Of a DNA stretch of 64,000 nt, positions 29,512-37,414 are shown in pieces. This stretch comes from Streptomyces phaeoluteigriseus. Lineage in GTDB: Bacteria; Actinomycetota; Actinomycetes; Streptomycetales; Streptomycetaceae. The stretch lies in assembly GCF_001896135.2 (NCBI RefSeq), contig NZ_MPOH02000011.1, positions 427,860-491,859 on the forward strand, given 5' to 3'. A program made the translations under genes and the position numbers. Within the stretch, counting starts at the first letter, position 1, and each line of letters begins with the position of its first letter. The notes under the pieces are model-generated. The model was not told where the DNA came from. It saw nothing but the letters and a program-made list of their open reading frames with translations, and did no database searches.

Positions 29512-30903
29512 ATGACGGACCTGACCACCGTGACCGCGGGCCGGCTCCTCGACGGCTACCGCAAGGGCGAGTTCGGCCCCGTGGAGGCGACCCGGGCGGC
29601 GCTGGAGCGGGCCGAGCGGATCCAGCCGGAGGTGAACGCGTTCGTGCGGATCCTGGCCGAGGAGGCTCTCGCGCAGGCGCGTGACGCGCAGGAGCGGTGG
29701 CGGCGCGGGGAGCCGCGGGGCGCCCTGGACGGCGTACCGGTCACTGTGAAGGACATCCTGCTGCTGAAGGGCCATCCCACCCTGCGCGGCTCCCGGTCGG
29801 TCGATCCGGGCGGGCGGTGGGAGGAGGACGCGCCCGCGGTGGCCCGGCTGCGGGAGGCGGGCGCGGTGTTCCTCGGGAAGACGACGACACCCGAGTACGG
29901 CTGGAAGGCCGTCACCGACTCGCCGCTCACCGGGGTCACCCGCAACCCGCACGACGCGTCCCGTACCGCGGGCGGCTCCAGCGGGGGCAGCGCGGTCGCC
30001 GTGGCGCTCGGCGCGGGCCCGCTGTCCCTGGGCACGGACGGCGGGGGCAGTGTGCGCATCCCGGCCGCGTTCTGCGGGATCTTCGCGCTGAAACCGACGT
30101 ACGGCCGGGTGCCGCTGTATCCGGCCAGTGCCTTCGGGACGCTCGCGCACGTCGGTCCGATGACGCGGGACGCGGCGGACGCGGCGCTGCTGCTGGACGT
30201 GATCGGGGTCCCCGACTCCCGCGACTGGTCGGGGCTGGGCCCGGCCGACGGGTCGTTCACGGAGGCGCTGGGCGGGGGTGTGCGCGGGCTGCGGGTGGCG
30301 TACTCGCCGTCGCTGGGCGGTCAGGTCGCCGTACGTCCGGCGGTCGCGGCGGCGGTCCGGCGGGCCGTGGAGCTGCTGGCGGGACTCGGCGCGTACGTCG
30401 AGGAGGCCGACCCGGACTTCAGTGACCCGGTGGACGCCTTCCACACCCTGTGGTTCGCGGGCGCGGCCCGGGTGACCCGGCGTCTCGGGCCGTACCAGCG
30501 GGAGTCGCTGGATCCGGGGCTGCGCGAGATCAGCGCGCGGGGGGCCCGGTTCAGCGCCCTGGACTACCTGGCGGCCGTGGACGTCCGGATGGATCTGGGC
30601 CGACGTATGGGCCGCTTCCACGAGTCCTACGACCTGCTGCTCACCCCGACCCTGCCGATCACGGCGTTCGAGGCGGGCGCGGAGGTGCCGAAGGGGTCGG
30701 GGCACCGGCGCTGGACGGGCTGGACGCCGTTCACCTACCCGTTCAACCTCACCCAGCAGCCGGCCGCGACGGTACCGGTGGGCACGGACGGCGACGGGCT
30801 GCCGGTGGGCCTCCAGATCGTGGCCGCGCGGCACCGCGACGACCTGGTGCTGCGGGCGGCGCACGCGCTGTACGAGGCGGGGGTCACGTCCGGCGGAGGC
30901 TGA
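29512..30903 (+). CDS. Amidase-signature hydrolase
   Basis: A 463-residue enzyme of the amidase signature family. The Ser-Ser-Lys triad is visible: Lys in VPVTVKDILLLKG, the cis-Ser in RTAGGSSGGSAVAVA, and the nucleophile Ser in GTDGGGSVRIPAAFCG. The length is normal. ATG at 29512 follows TGGAGG. It hydrolyses an amide; the actual substrate is unknown. It sits between a hydroxyacid dehydrogenase and the ehuBCDA importer. No genes for ectoine hydrolase (EutD/DoeA) or the deacetylase (EutE/DoeB) are near, so full ectoine catabolism is not shown here. Confidence 0.88.
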   Translation: MTDLTTVTAGRLLDGYRKGEFGPVEATRAALERAERIQPEVNAFVRILAEEALAQARDAQERWRRGEPRGALDGVPVTVKDILLLKGHPTLRGSRSVDPGGRWEEDAPAVARLREAGAVFLGKTTTPEYGWKAVTDSPLTGVTRNPHDASRTAGGSSGGSAVAVALGAGPLSLGTDGGGSVRIPAAFCGIFALKPTYGRVPLYPASAFGTLAHVGPMTRDAADAALLLDVIGVPDSRDWSGLGPADGSFTEALGGGVRGLRVAYSPSLGGQVAVRPAVAAAVRRAVELLAGLGAYVEEADPDFSDPVDAFHTLWFAGAARVTRRLGPYQRESLDPGLREISARGARFSALDYLAAVDVRMDLGRRMGRFHESYDLLLTPTLPITAFEAGAEVPKGSGHRRWTGWTPFTYPFNLTQQPAATVPVGTDGDGLPVGLQIVAARHRDDLVLRAAHALYEAGVTSGGG

Positions 30904-31034
30904 GCGTCTCCCCCGCCCCTCCGGTCCGCCACAGGTCGTTGCAGGCCGCGGGCCCATCCGCGATCAGGGGGGCGTCGACGGCGGGGCCGGAAGCGATCCG
31001 CATGACTGGCTTGAAGTCGGGTAGCCGCGCGCCC

Positions 31035-31961
31035 ATGGCTCGACCACAAGCACATCGATCCGGAACCCACGACAGACCCCATGCGGGACTCAGCCGCCGC
31101 TCACTGCTCGCCGGAGCGGTGTCGCTGGGCATGGCGGGAGCCCTCGGGGCAGCCGGCTGCAGCCGCGTCCCGGATGACGGGAAGGTACTGGGAGGCAGTC
31201 TCCTGGAGACCTTGCGGGATCAGGGGTCCGTGAAGATCGGCATCGCCAGTGAGCCCCCCTTCGGATATGTCGGAGACGACGGACGGGCCACCGGACAGGC
31301 CCCCGCCATCGCTGAGGTGGTCTTCAAGAGGCTCGGCATCGACGAGGTCAGGCCGGTGCCGGTGGATTTCGGTGCCCTGATACCCGGGCTGAAGGCCCGG
31401 CAGTTCGATGTGGTGTCCGCCGGGATGTACATCAATCCGCTCCGGTGCGAACAGGTGCTGTTCGCCGACCCGGACTACCTGATGCTGGACTCCTTCGTCG
31501 TCAGGAAGGGCAATCCGCACGGCATCAGGACCTACGAGGACGTCAGGCGGAAGGGGCTCAGGCTCGCCTCCGGCAAGGCCTACGCCCAGATCGACTACGC
31601 CAGGGCCGCGGGCATCGACGACGTCCTGGTCCTGCCGGACCAGGTGGCCGGCATCGACGCGGTGGCCCAGGGCCGGGTGGACGCCTTCGCGGGCACCCGC
31701 ATCACGGTCAAGTCCGCGGTGGAGGCCTCCGGACGCGTGTCGGCGACCGAGCCGTTCCAGCCGGTGGTGGACGGCAAGCCGGCCTACGGCGCGGGCGGAT
31801 TCGCCTTCCGGCTGTCCGAGAAGAACCTCCGTGACGCCCTCAACGAGGAAGTGCTGAAGCTCAAGCAGAACGACTACCGGGAACTGCTGGAGATCGTCGG
31901 CCCCTTCGGTTTCGGCATGGACGACATGACGGACCTCACGGCGAAGGAGCTGTGCGGCTGA
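31035..31961 (+). CDS. ehuB: Ectoine/hydroxyectoine-type ABC transporter binding protein EhuB
   Basis: A 308-residue solute-binding lipoprotein. A twin-arginine start (LSRRSLLAGAVSLGMAGALG) leads to the lipobox AAGC. The binding domain reads VKIGIASEPPFGYVGDDGRA and AGMYINPLRCEQVLFADPDY, closely matching the EhuB pattern. The transporter order ehuB-C-D-A is that of Sinorhizobium and other actinobacteria. The start is uncertain: ATG 31035 is used, and ATG 31002 would add 11 residues; neither has a good ribosome site. Its stop overlaps ehuC. Ectoine specificity is a family inference; other polar amino acids remain possible. Confidence 0.82.
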   Translation: MARPQAHRSGTHDRPHAGLSRRSLLAGAVSLGMAGALGAAGCSRVPDDGKVLGGSLLETLRDQGSVKIGIASEPPFGYVGDDGRATGQAPAIAEVVFKRLGIDEVRPVPVDFGALIPGLKARQFDVVSAGMYINPLRCEQVLFADPDYLMLDSFVVRKGNPHGIRTYEDVRRKGLRLASGKAYAQIDYARAAGIDDVLVLPDQVAGIDAVAQGRVDAFAGTRITVKSAVEASGRVSATEPFQPVVDGKPAYGAGGFAFRLSEKNLRDALNEEVLKLKQNDYRELLEIVGPFGFGMDDMTDLTAKELCG

Positions 31962-32701
31962 TGATGACTTCGGAGTTCCTCACCACCTGGTTCCTGCCGG
32001 GTGTCTGGGTCACCGTCCAGGTGACGGTGTACGCCGCGGCCCTCGGCGCCGCCATCTCGTTCGGGATCGGTCTCGCCCGCGGCTCGCGGTACTGGATCGT
32101 CCGCTTCCTCGCCGGCCTCTACTTCGAGGTCTTCCGGGGCATGTCGGCGCTGGTGCTGATGTTCTGGATGTTCTTCGCGCTGCCCCTCTTCGGCTGGCAG
32201 ACGGTGCCCATGTGGGCCGGCGTCAGCGCACTCGGCCTGACCTACGGCGCCTACGGCTCCGAGATCGTCCGCGGTTCCCTGGCCGCCGTCACCCCGGCGC
32301 AGAAGGAAGCGGGCATCGCCCTCAACTTCACCCGTTGGCAGCGGCTGCGCCTGATCGAGCTGCCCCAGGCCTGGCCCGACATGGTGCCACCGTTCAACAA
32401 CCTGCTGATCGAACTGCTGAAGGGCACCGCCCTGGTCTCGGTCATCACGGTGGCCGACATGACGTTCGCCGGCAATCTGCTCCGGCTGGGCACCAACGAG
32501 ACCACCCCGGTCTACACCCTGCTGCTGGTCCTCTACTTCGTACTCGCCTTCCTCATCACCCGCGGTATGCGGCTGCTGGAGCGCAGGGCGAAGGCGGGGA
32601 TCGGACAGCGGCCGGCGAAGACCCCCGGGAACACCAGGAGGCCCGGTCCCCGCGGCGGGAGCCTCCAGGCCGGTTCGCAGTCCGCGGGAGGTGTCGGATG
32701 A
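31961..32701 (+). CDS. ehuC: Amino-acid/ectoine ABC transporter permease EhuC
   Basis: A 246-residue permease of the His/Glu/Gln type with about five helices. The N-terminus TTWFLPGVWVTVQVTVYAAA is the usual first segment, FEVFRGMSALVLMFWMFFAL the second, and the EAA-type loop reads EAGIALNFTRWQRLRLIELP. ATG 31961 overlaps the ehuB stop and is followed by a second ATG. GAAGGAG lies upstream. A hydrophilic C-terminal tail rich in Arg/Gly is longer than in most homologues. It pairs with EhuD. Confidence 0.85.
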   Translation: MMTSEFLTTWFLPGVWVTVQVTVYAAALGAAISFGIGLARGSRYWIVRFLAGLYFEVFRGMSALVLMFWMFFALPLFGWQTVPMWAGVSALGLTYGAYGSEIVRGSLAAVTPAQKEAGIALNFTRWQRLRLIELPQAWPDMVPPFNNLLIELLKGTALVSVITVADMTFAGNLLRLGTNETTPVYTLLLVLYFVLAFLITRGMRLLERRAKAGIGQRPAKTPGNTRRPGPRGGSLQAGSQSAGGVG

Positions 32702-33345
32702 GCTGGGACTGGAACGTCGTGGACGACTTCATGCCACGGTTCTGGGACGGCGTGCTCGTCACCCTCCAGGCCCTGGCCGCCGGCACGCTGATCGCCTTCG
32801 CGCTGGGCCTGGTGTGGGCGCTGGCACAGCGCTCCACGCGGGTCTGGGTGCGCTGGCCGGTCGTCGCCGTCACGGAGTTCATCCGCAACACACCGCTGCT
32901 GGTGCAGCTCTTCTTCCTCTTCTACGTGGTGCCGAACTTCGGTCCGTCGATGTCGCCGCTCGCCACCGGCATCGTCGGCCTCGGGCTGCACTACTCCACC
33001 TACACCGCCGAGGTCTACCGAGCGGGCATCGACGGCGTCCCGGCCGGCCAGTGGGAGGCGGCGACGGCACTGAGCCTGCCCAGGGGCCGCACCTGGCGGG
33101 CGGTGATCCTGCCCCAGGCGATCCGCCGGGTCGTCCCGCCGCTGGGCAACTACGTCGTCGCCATGCTCAAGGACTCCCCGATGATCGCGACCATCGGCGC
33201 CTTCGACATGCTCGGCGAGGCCCAGTCCTTCAGCAACGAAACCTTCACCACGGAGGCGCTCACCGTCGTGGGGGTGGCCTTCATCGTCATCGCCTACCCC
33301 GCCTCCCTCCTGATCCGAGCCCTGGAGCGACGTCTTGTCCGCTGA
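32698..33345 (+). CDS. ehuD: Amino-acid/ectoine ABC transporter permease EhuD
   Basis: A 215-residue permease, second membrane subunit of the importer. Key segments are FWDGVLVTLQALAAGTLIAF, the conserved TEFIRNTPLLVQLFFLFYVV, and the EAA loop WEAATALSLPRGRTWRAVIL. The start overlaps the ehuC stop (ATGA). Its own stop lies 11 bases inside ehuA, so all four ehu genes are coupled. Confidence 0.88.
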   Translation: MSWDWNVVDDFMPRFWDGVLVTLQALAAGTLIAFALGLVWALAQRSTRVWVRWPVVAVTEFIRNTPLLVQLFFLFYVVPNFGPSMSPLATGIVGLGLHYSTYTAEVYRAGIDGVPAGQWEAATALSLPRGRTWRAVILPQAIRRVVPPLGNYVVAMLKDSPMIATIGAFDMLGEAQSFSNETFTTEALTVVGVAFIVIAYPASLLIRALERRLVR

Positions 33346-34159
33346 CACCCATCCCGCAGAGCACAGCCCCACCCCGGTCAATCCGCCGGTGGACGGCAGC
33401 GAACTGATCCGCTTCGACAAGGTCACCAAGCGGTTCGGCGACAACACCGTCCTCGACCGGCTCGACTTCTCCGTCGACTCCGGCAAGCACGTCACGCTGA
33501 TCGGCCCCTCGGGTTCCGGCAAGACGACGATCCTGCGACTGCTGATGACTCTGGCCGAGCCCGACGAGGGGACGATCAGGGTGGGCGGCGAATATCTGAC
33601 CCACGAGGAGCGCGACGGCAAGCTGGTCCGGGCCGGCGAGAAGCACGTCCGCGAGGTCCGCAAGAACATCGGGATGGTGTTCCAGCAGTTCAACCTCTTC
33701 CCGAACATGAAGGTGCTGCGCAACATCACCGAGGCCCCGGTCACCGTCCTCGGCCTGTCCAGGGACGAGGCCGAACAGCGGGCCCGCGACCTCCTCGAAC
33801 TGGTGGGCCTGACCGAGCACCTCGACAAGTACCCGACCCAACTGTCCGGCGGCCAGCAGCAGCGGGTGGCGATCGCCCGCGCGCTGGCGATGCGCCCGCA
33901 GGTCCTGCTCCTGGACGAGGTGACCTCCGCGCTGGACCCGGAGCTGGTGGCCGGCGTCCTGGACGTGCTGCGGGACATCGCCCGCACCACGGACATCACG
34001 ATGCTCTGTGTGACGCACGAGATGAACTTCGCCCGGGACATCTCGGACCAGGTGCTGATGTTCGACTCGGGCCGCGTCATCGAGTCGGGCCCCCCGGAGA
34101 AGATCTTCAGCGAGCCGGAGCAGGCACGGACACGCGAGTTCCTGAGCGCGGTGCTGTGA
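33335..34159 (+). CDS. ehuA: Amino-acid/ectoine ABC transporter ATPase EhuA
   Basis: A 274-residue ATPase that drives the EhuCD permease. Walker A is LIGPSGSGKTTILR, the Q-loop MVFQQFNLFPN, the signature LSGGQQQRVAIARAL, Walker B VLLLDEVTSALDPE, and the H-loop CVTHEM. The start is a TTG at 33335 that overlaps ehuD and has GGAG upstream. An N-terminal Pro/His-rich extension of about 20 residues precedes the domain. A strong stem-loop follows directly after the stop. Confidence 0.92.
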   Translation: MSADTHPAEHSPTPVNPPVDGSELIRFDKVTKRFGDNTVLDRLDFSVDSGKHVTLIGPSGSGKTTILRLLMTLAEPDEGTIRVGGEYLTHEERDGKLVRAGEKHVREVRKNIGMVFQQFNLFPNMKVLRNITEAPVTVLGLSRDEAEQRARDLLELVGLTEHLDKYPTQLSGGQQQRVAIARALAMRPQVLLLDEVTSALDPELVAGVLDVLRDIARTTDITMLCVTHEMNFARDISDQVLMFDSGRVIESGPPEKIFSEPEQARTREFLSAVL

Positions 34160-34161
34160 GC

Positions 34162-34193
34162 CCCGGGGCGCCACGCCGAGTGGGCGCCCCGGG
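34162..34193 (+). terminator. Terminator after ehuA
   Basis: CCCGGGGCGCC at 34162-34172 pairs perfectly with GGCGCCCCGGG at 34183-34193 across a ten-base loop, two bases after the ehuA stop. Confidence 0.8.
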
Positions 34194-34413
34194 TCCCGTC
34201 CGCCTCCCCGTCCCCGTCCCGCGTCCGTCCCGCGCCTCCGCGTCCGGGCCGTACCGGGGCCGCATGCCATCAGGCATATGACGGTGGAACAATTGCCCTG
34301 ATGAGGGGCCCGCAATCTGGTCAACACCCTCTCCCCGGTGGCTACTGGCCGGTTATCGTGGACGGGATTCACCGTCCGGATCACGGCCAGGAACAAGCGA
34401 CCGGGGGGAAACC

Positions 34414-35172
34414 GTGGCGCTGAAGAACGAGCCGAAAACTCCGCACCACCCGGCCCAGGACGCCCTGCGCGTCCTGGAGACGGTGGCCCGGCACACCACA
34501 GGCGTCACCGACGCCGACATCACCCGCGAGACCGGCCTCGGCTCGGAGCGACTGACCACGCTCCTGCGGATGCTGCGCCGCGAGGGTTACGTCGAGCAGA
34601 TCGCCGACGGGGCGTACGTCACCGGCGACGCCCTGACCCGTCTGGCGTCCGCGCACCATCACGAGGAGGCCCTCCGGGACCAGCTCCAGCAGACCCTGGA
34701 CCGGCTCCGCGACACCGTCGGCGCCGCCGTCTACATCAGCCGCTACGTCGACGGCGAGATCACCGTCACCCAGTACGCCGACGGCCCCACCACGCCCGCC
34801 GTCAACGAGTGGGTCGACTTCCGCTCCTGCGCCCACGCCACCGCGGTCGGCAAGAGCCTCCTCGGCCAGCTCGACCACAACGGCCGGCGCGACCACCTCT
34901 CCCGGCACAAGATGGCCCGCCTCACCTCGCGCACCATCACCAGCGACAAGCTGCTGCTCTCCCGCCTGGAGTCCCAGCCGCCGACAGCCCCGGTGCTCGA
35001 CCTCCAGGAGTACGCCGTCGGCACGGTCTGCGCGGCCGTCCCGATCACGGCCGGCTCCACGGCGGGCTGCCTGGCCCTGTCCCTGCCCGTCGAACACGCC
35101 CACCGGCTGCGCCAGGCCGCCGACACCCTGAACAGGAACGCGACCCGGGTCCTGCTCTCGCTGGCCATATAG
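34414..35172 (+). CDS. IclR-family transcriptional regulator
   Basis: A 252-residue regulator. An N-terminal winged helix (ALRVLETVARHTTGVTDADI, then RLTTLLRMLRREGYVEQIAD) is followed by an IclR effector domain with the usual VGAAVYISRYVDGEITVTQY and CAHATAVGKSLLGQL. It starts with GTG after a G-rich site. It lies downstream of the ehu operon but behind a terminator and a 250-bp gap, so it is transcribed separately. A role in controlling the ehu genes is plausible but not shown, because no operator could be identified. Confidence 0.85.
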   Translation: MALKNEPKTPHHPAQDALRVLETVARHTTGVTDADITRETGLGSERLTTLLRMLRREGYVEQIADGAYVTGDALTRLASAHHHEEALRDQLQQTLDRLRDTVGAAVYISRYVDGEITVTQYADGPTTPAVNEWVDFRSCAHATAVGKSLLGQLDHNGRRDHLSRHKMARLTSRTITSDKLLLSRLESQPPTAPVLDLQEYAVGTVCAAVPITAGSTAGCLALSLPVEHAHRLRQAADTLNRNATRVLLSLAI

Positions 35173-35264
35173 GAAGCGGCCCCACCACCTGGTCCGGAGC
35201 ACCCCTGCGGACCAGGTAGTATTTTCTTCGTCGTCAGCCGCCGAAGGCGGAGGGCGAGAGTCAT

Positions 35265-35338
35265 GCGCCGCTAGCTCAGTTGGTTAGAGCAGCTGACTCT
35301 TAATCAGCGGGTCCGGGGTTCGAGTCCCTGGCGGCGCA
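35265..35338 (+). tRNA. tRNA-Lys (anticodon CTT), copy 2
   Basis: Identical in its 74 bases to the copy at 22172. Here the 3' CCA is encoded (35339-35341). A very strong terminator hairpin starts three bases later. Confidence 0.97.
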
Positions 35339-35343
35339 CCAGC

Positions 35344-35392
35344 ACGAAGGCGGCCCCTGTTCGCGGAAGACGCGAACAGGGGTCGCCTTCGT
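35344..35392. terminator. Terminator between tRNA-Lys copy 2 and LPMO gene
   Basis: A 22-bp stem with one mismatch, 35344-35365 against 35371-35392, loop GAAGA. The arms begin ACGAAGGCG and end CGCCTTCGT. It lies between convergent genes and could work on both strands. Confidence 0.85.
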
Positions 35393-35407
35393 CATGTCCT
35401 CGCGCAC

Positions 35408-36013
35408 TCAGAAGGTGACGTCGGAGCAGGCGTAGAACGCGTTGGCCGTGTCGGCGACCGTCCAGACCGCGACGATCACGTGGCGCCCGCTCAGCCCGGA
35501 CGGCAGGGTGCCGCTGTGGGAGAGGGTCTGCGGCGGGCGCTGACCGCCGTAGGGCACCGTCAGGAACGGCGTGAGGTTGAGGTCGGAGCGGGCCAGGTTG
35601 TGGTTCTGGTTCCAGCCCGGCTTGGTGACGTAGTACTTGAAGTCGGACGTGGCGTGCATGGCGGTGAACTGCCAGCGGAACGAGTACGACTGGCCGCCGG
35701 ACACCCGGGTGGCCGGCCAGGCCGCGCCCGAGGGGGTCTTCGGGCTGTCGAGCTGGGCGAACGGGGCGTTGCCCGCCGAGCAGATCCGCCCGTCGGCCGG
35801 TCCGGCGGCCGGGAAGCCCTTGGGGCCCTCGACGCTCTGCGGCTCCCACTGGATGTTGCCGCAGTTGGCGACGGTGCCGTTCTGGCAGAGCTTCTGCCTG
35901 CTGATGGGGAGGTCGGTGTAGCCGTGGCCGCTCGCGCCTCCGGCGGTGAGCACGAAGGCTCCCGCCGTGGTGAGGCCGAGGGCGGCGGCGTACCACTTGG
36001 TCTTTTTGCGCAT
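35408..36013 (-). CDS. AA10 lytic polysaccharide monooxygenase (chitin-active type)
   Basis: A 201-residue secreted copper enzyme consisting of signal peptide plus catalytic domain. The signal peptide ends before H30, so mature HGYTDLPISRQKLC supplies the N-terminal histidine of the copper brace. The second copper His is H120 in FTAMHATSDFKYY, and the C-terminal AFYACSDVTF contains the axial Phe. The N-terminal sequence resembles the chitin-active CHB/CBP21 group more than the cellulose-active group. A DasR-type operator 43 bp upstream fits control by N-acetylglucosamine metabolism. No binding module is attached. Confidence 0.93.
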   Translation of the reverse strand: MRKKTKWYAAALGLTTAGAFVLTAGGASGHGYTDLPISRQKLCQNGTVANCGNIQWEPQSVEGPKGFPAAGPADGRICSAGNAPFAQLDSPKTPSGAAWPATRVSGGQSYSFRWQFTAMHATSDFKYYVTKPGWNQNHNLARSDLNLTPFLTVPYGGQRPPQTLSHSGTLPSGLSGRHVIVAVWTVADTANAFYACSDVTF

Positions 36014-36055
36014 GCTGCCGCTCCTGGAGAACGTGGGGGAAGTTCTGTGAGCCGT

Positions 36056-36071
36056 GCAGGTCTAGACCAAG
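36056..36071. promoter_or_regulatory. DasR operator (dre site) upstream of the LPMO gene
   Basis: GCAGGTCTAGACCAAG matches 12 of 16 positions of the DasR consensus ACTGGTCTAGACCAGT, including the complete central GGTCTAGACCA. It lies 43 bp upstream of the LPMO start codon. DasR is the known GlcNAc-responsive repressor of Streptomyces chitinolytic genes. Confidence 0.8.
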
Positions 36072-36206
36072 TTCGAGATTATTGCTGATCGTTGAACATG
36101 TCCATACCAATCGGGGAACAGGATGGAGAGCAGGATGGGGGATCGGTTCGGGGACAGGTTCTGCGACAGGATCCGGAACAGGTTCTGGGACGTGTTCGAC
36201 GGGTCG

Positions 36207-37316
36207 TCAGGGCGGCTGCTCCCCCCGTCCCGAGCAGAACGCCACCGTCAGGTCCTTCACCAGCGCCTTGCGCTCGTAGTCGTCCAGCTCCACCAGCCCG
36301 CGCATGGTCAGCCGGGTCACCGTGTCCTCCACCGAGTCCACCACCGAGGTCAGCACCGACGCCCGCTGCTGGGCGTCCAGCGCGGCGATCCGCCGCCGGT
36401 GCATCGCCGCGGCCACCTCCGGGGCGTACTCGACACGCAGCGGCTGCACCGAGAACACCTCCAGGCCGATCGCGCCGGCGTCCCGCGCCACCCGCCGGGT
36501 CAGCGCCTCCCCGGCCGCCTCGACCGCACCCCGCCCGGCACCCGGCGTCTCCACCGGGACCCTGGCGAGCGCCGCCTCGACGCACTCACGCAGATACGTC
36601 TCGTGGTCCTCGACGCCCAGCGTGGCCCGCGCGGTGTCCCGCACCCGCCACACCACGAGCGCCACCACCCGCAGCGCGACCCCGTTGCCGTCGGCCGCGG
36701 GCATCGCCTCGCTGCGCCAGTGCCGCAGCCGTACGTCGACCCGGCGGCGCAGCAGCAGCGGGTTCACCCAGAGCAGGCCGGTGCGCCGGACCGTCCCCCG
36801 GTAGCGACCGAACAGGCCGAGCACCCAGGCCCGTCCGGTCCCGCCGCGCGCCAGCCCGCCGAAGCCGAACAGGCCGAGGGCGCCCGCCCCCGCGTACGCC
36901 GCCCACTGCACCGGACCGAGCCCGGCACCGGCGGACGCGGGCAGCGCGAGCGCCTCCACCACCAGCGGCGGCAGGACGCCCGCCCACCAGGAGGTGGCCG
37001 CGCAGCCCGCCGACCCGCACACCCCGGCGGCCACCCCGACCGCGCCGGGCAGCACCCGGGCGGGCCGCTCGACGAGCGCGGGGTCGACCTGCGCGACCGG
37101 CAGGGCCTTCGCCGGAGTCGGCCGACGGAACCTCGGCTGCTCCCCGGTGCCCGCCCGGCTGCCCACGACGGTGGGCCCGAGCGGCACCGGCCTCGGCTCG
37201 GGTTCGTCACGGAACAGCAGATGGACGGGGATCTCGGTGGTCGCCTCGTTCTGGATGAGCCGGGCGGGCCGTGCTGGCCCCTCCGACTCGGGCGTCTGAG
37301 AAGTGGTCGTGCTCAT
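36207..37316 (-). CDS. SPFH/Band 7 membrane protein
   Basis: A 369-residue protein. A Pro/Arg-rich cytoplasmic part (about 1-85) is followed by two or three membrane segments (around LPGAVGVAAGVCG and WAAYAGAGALGLFGFGGLAR). The SPFH domain then shows GTVRRTGLLWVNPLLLRRRV and VRLRHWRSEAMPAADGNGVA, continuing into the helical region ending DLTVAFCSGRGEQPP. This is the stomatin/prohibitin fold, which organises membrane microdomains. ATG 37316 has GGAGG upstream and was preferred over an in-frame ATG 11 codons earlier. No NfeD partner is adjacent. Confidence 0.82.
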   Translation of the reverse strand: MSTTTSQTPESEGPARPARLIQNEATTEIPVHLLFRDEPEPRPVPLGPTVVGSRAGTGEQPRFRRPTPAKALPVAQVDPALVERPARVLPGAVGVAAGVCGSAGCAATSWWAGVLPPLVVEALALPASAGAGLGPVQWAAYAGAGALGLFGFGGLARGGTGRAWVLGLFGRYRGTVRRTGLLWVNPLLLRRRVDVRLRHWRSEAMPAADGNGVALRVVALVVWRVRDTARATLGVEDHETYLRECVEAALARVPVETPGAGRGAVEAAGEALTRRVARDAGAIGLEVFSVQPLRVEYAPEVAAAMHRRRIAALDAQQRASVLTSVVDSVEDTVTRLTMRGLVELDDYERKALVKDLTVAFCSGRGEQPP

Positions 37317-37414
37317 GCGTGCCTCCAGCCTCCGCGCCAGATACGCCATGACAGTGGATGGGGACGACCCTGGTCATCGGGATCCGGACGGCAGGGGCGT
37401 CGCGGGCGGGTGGC

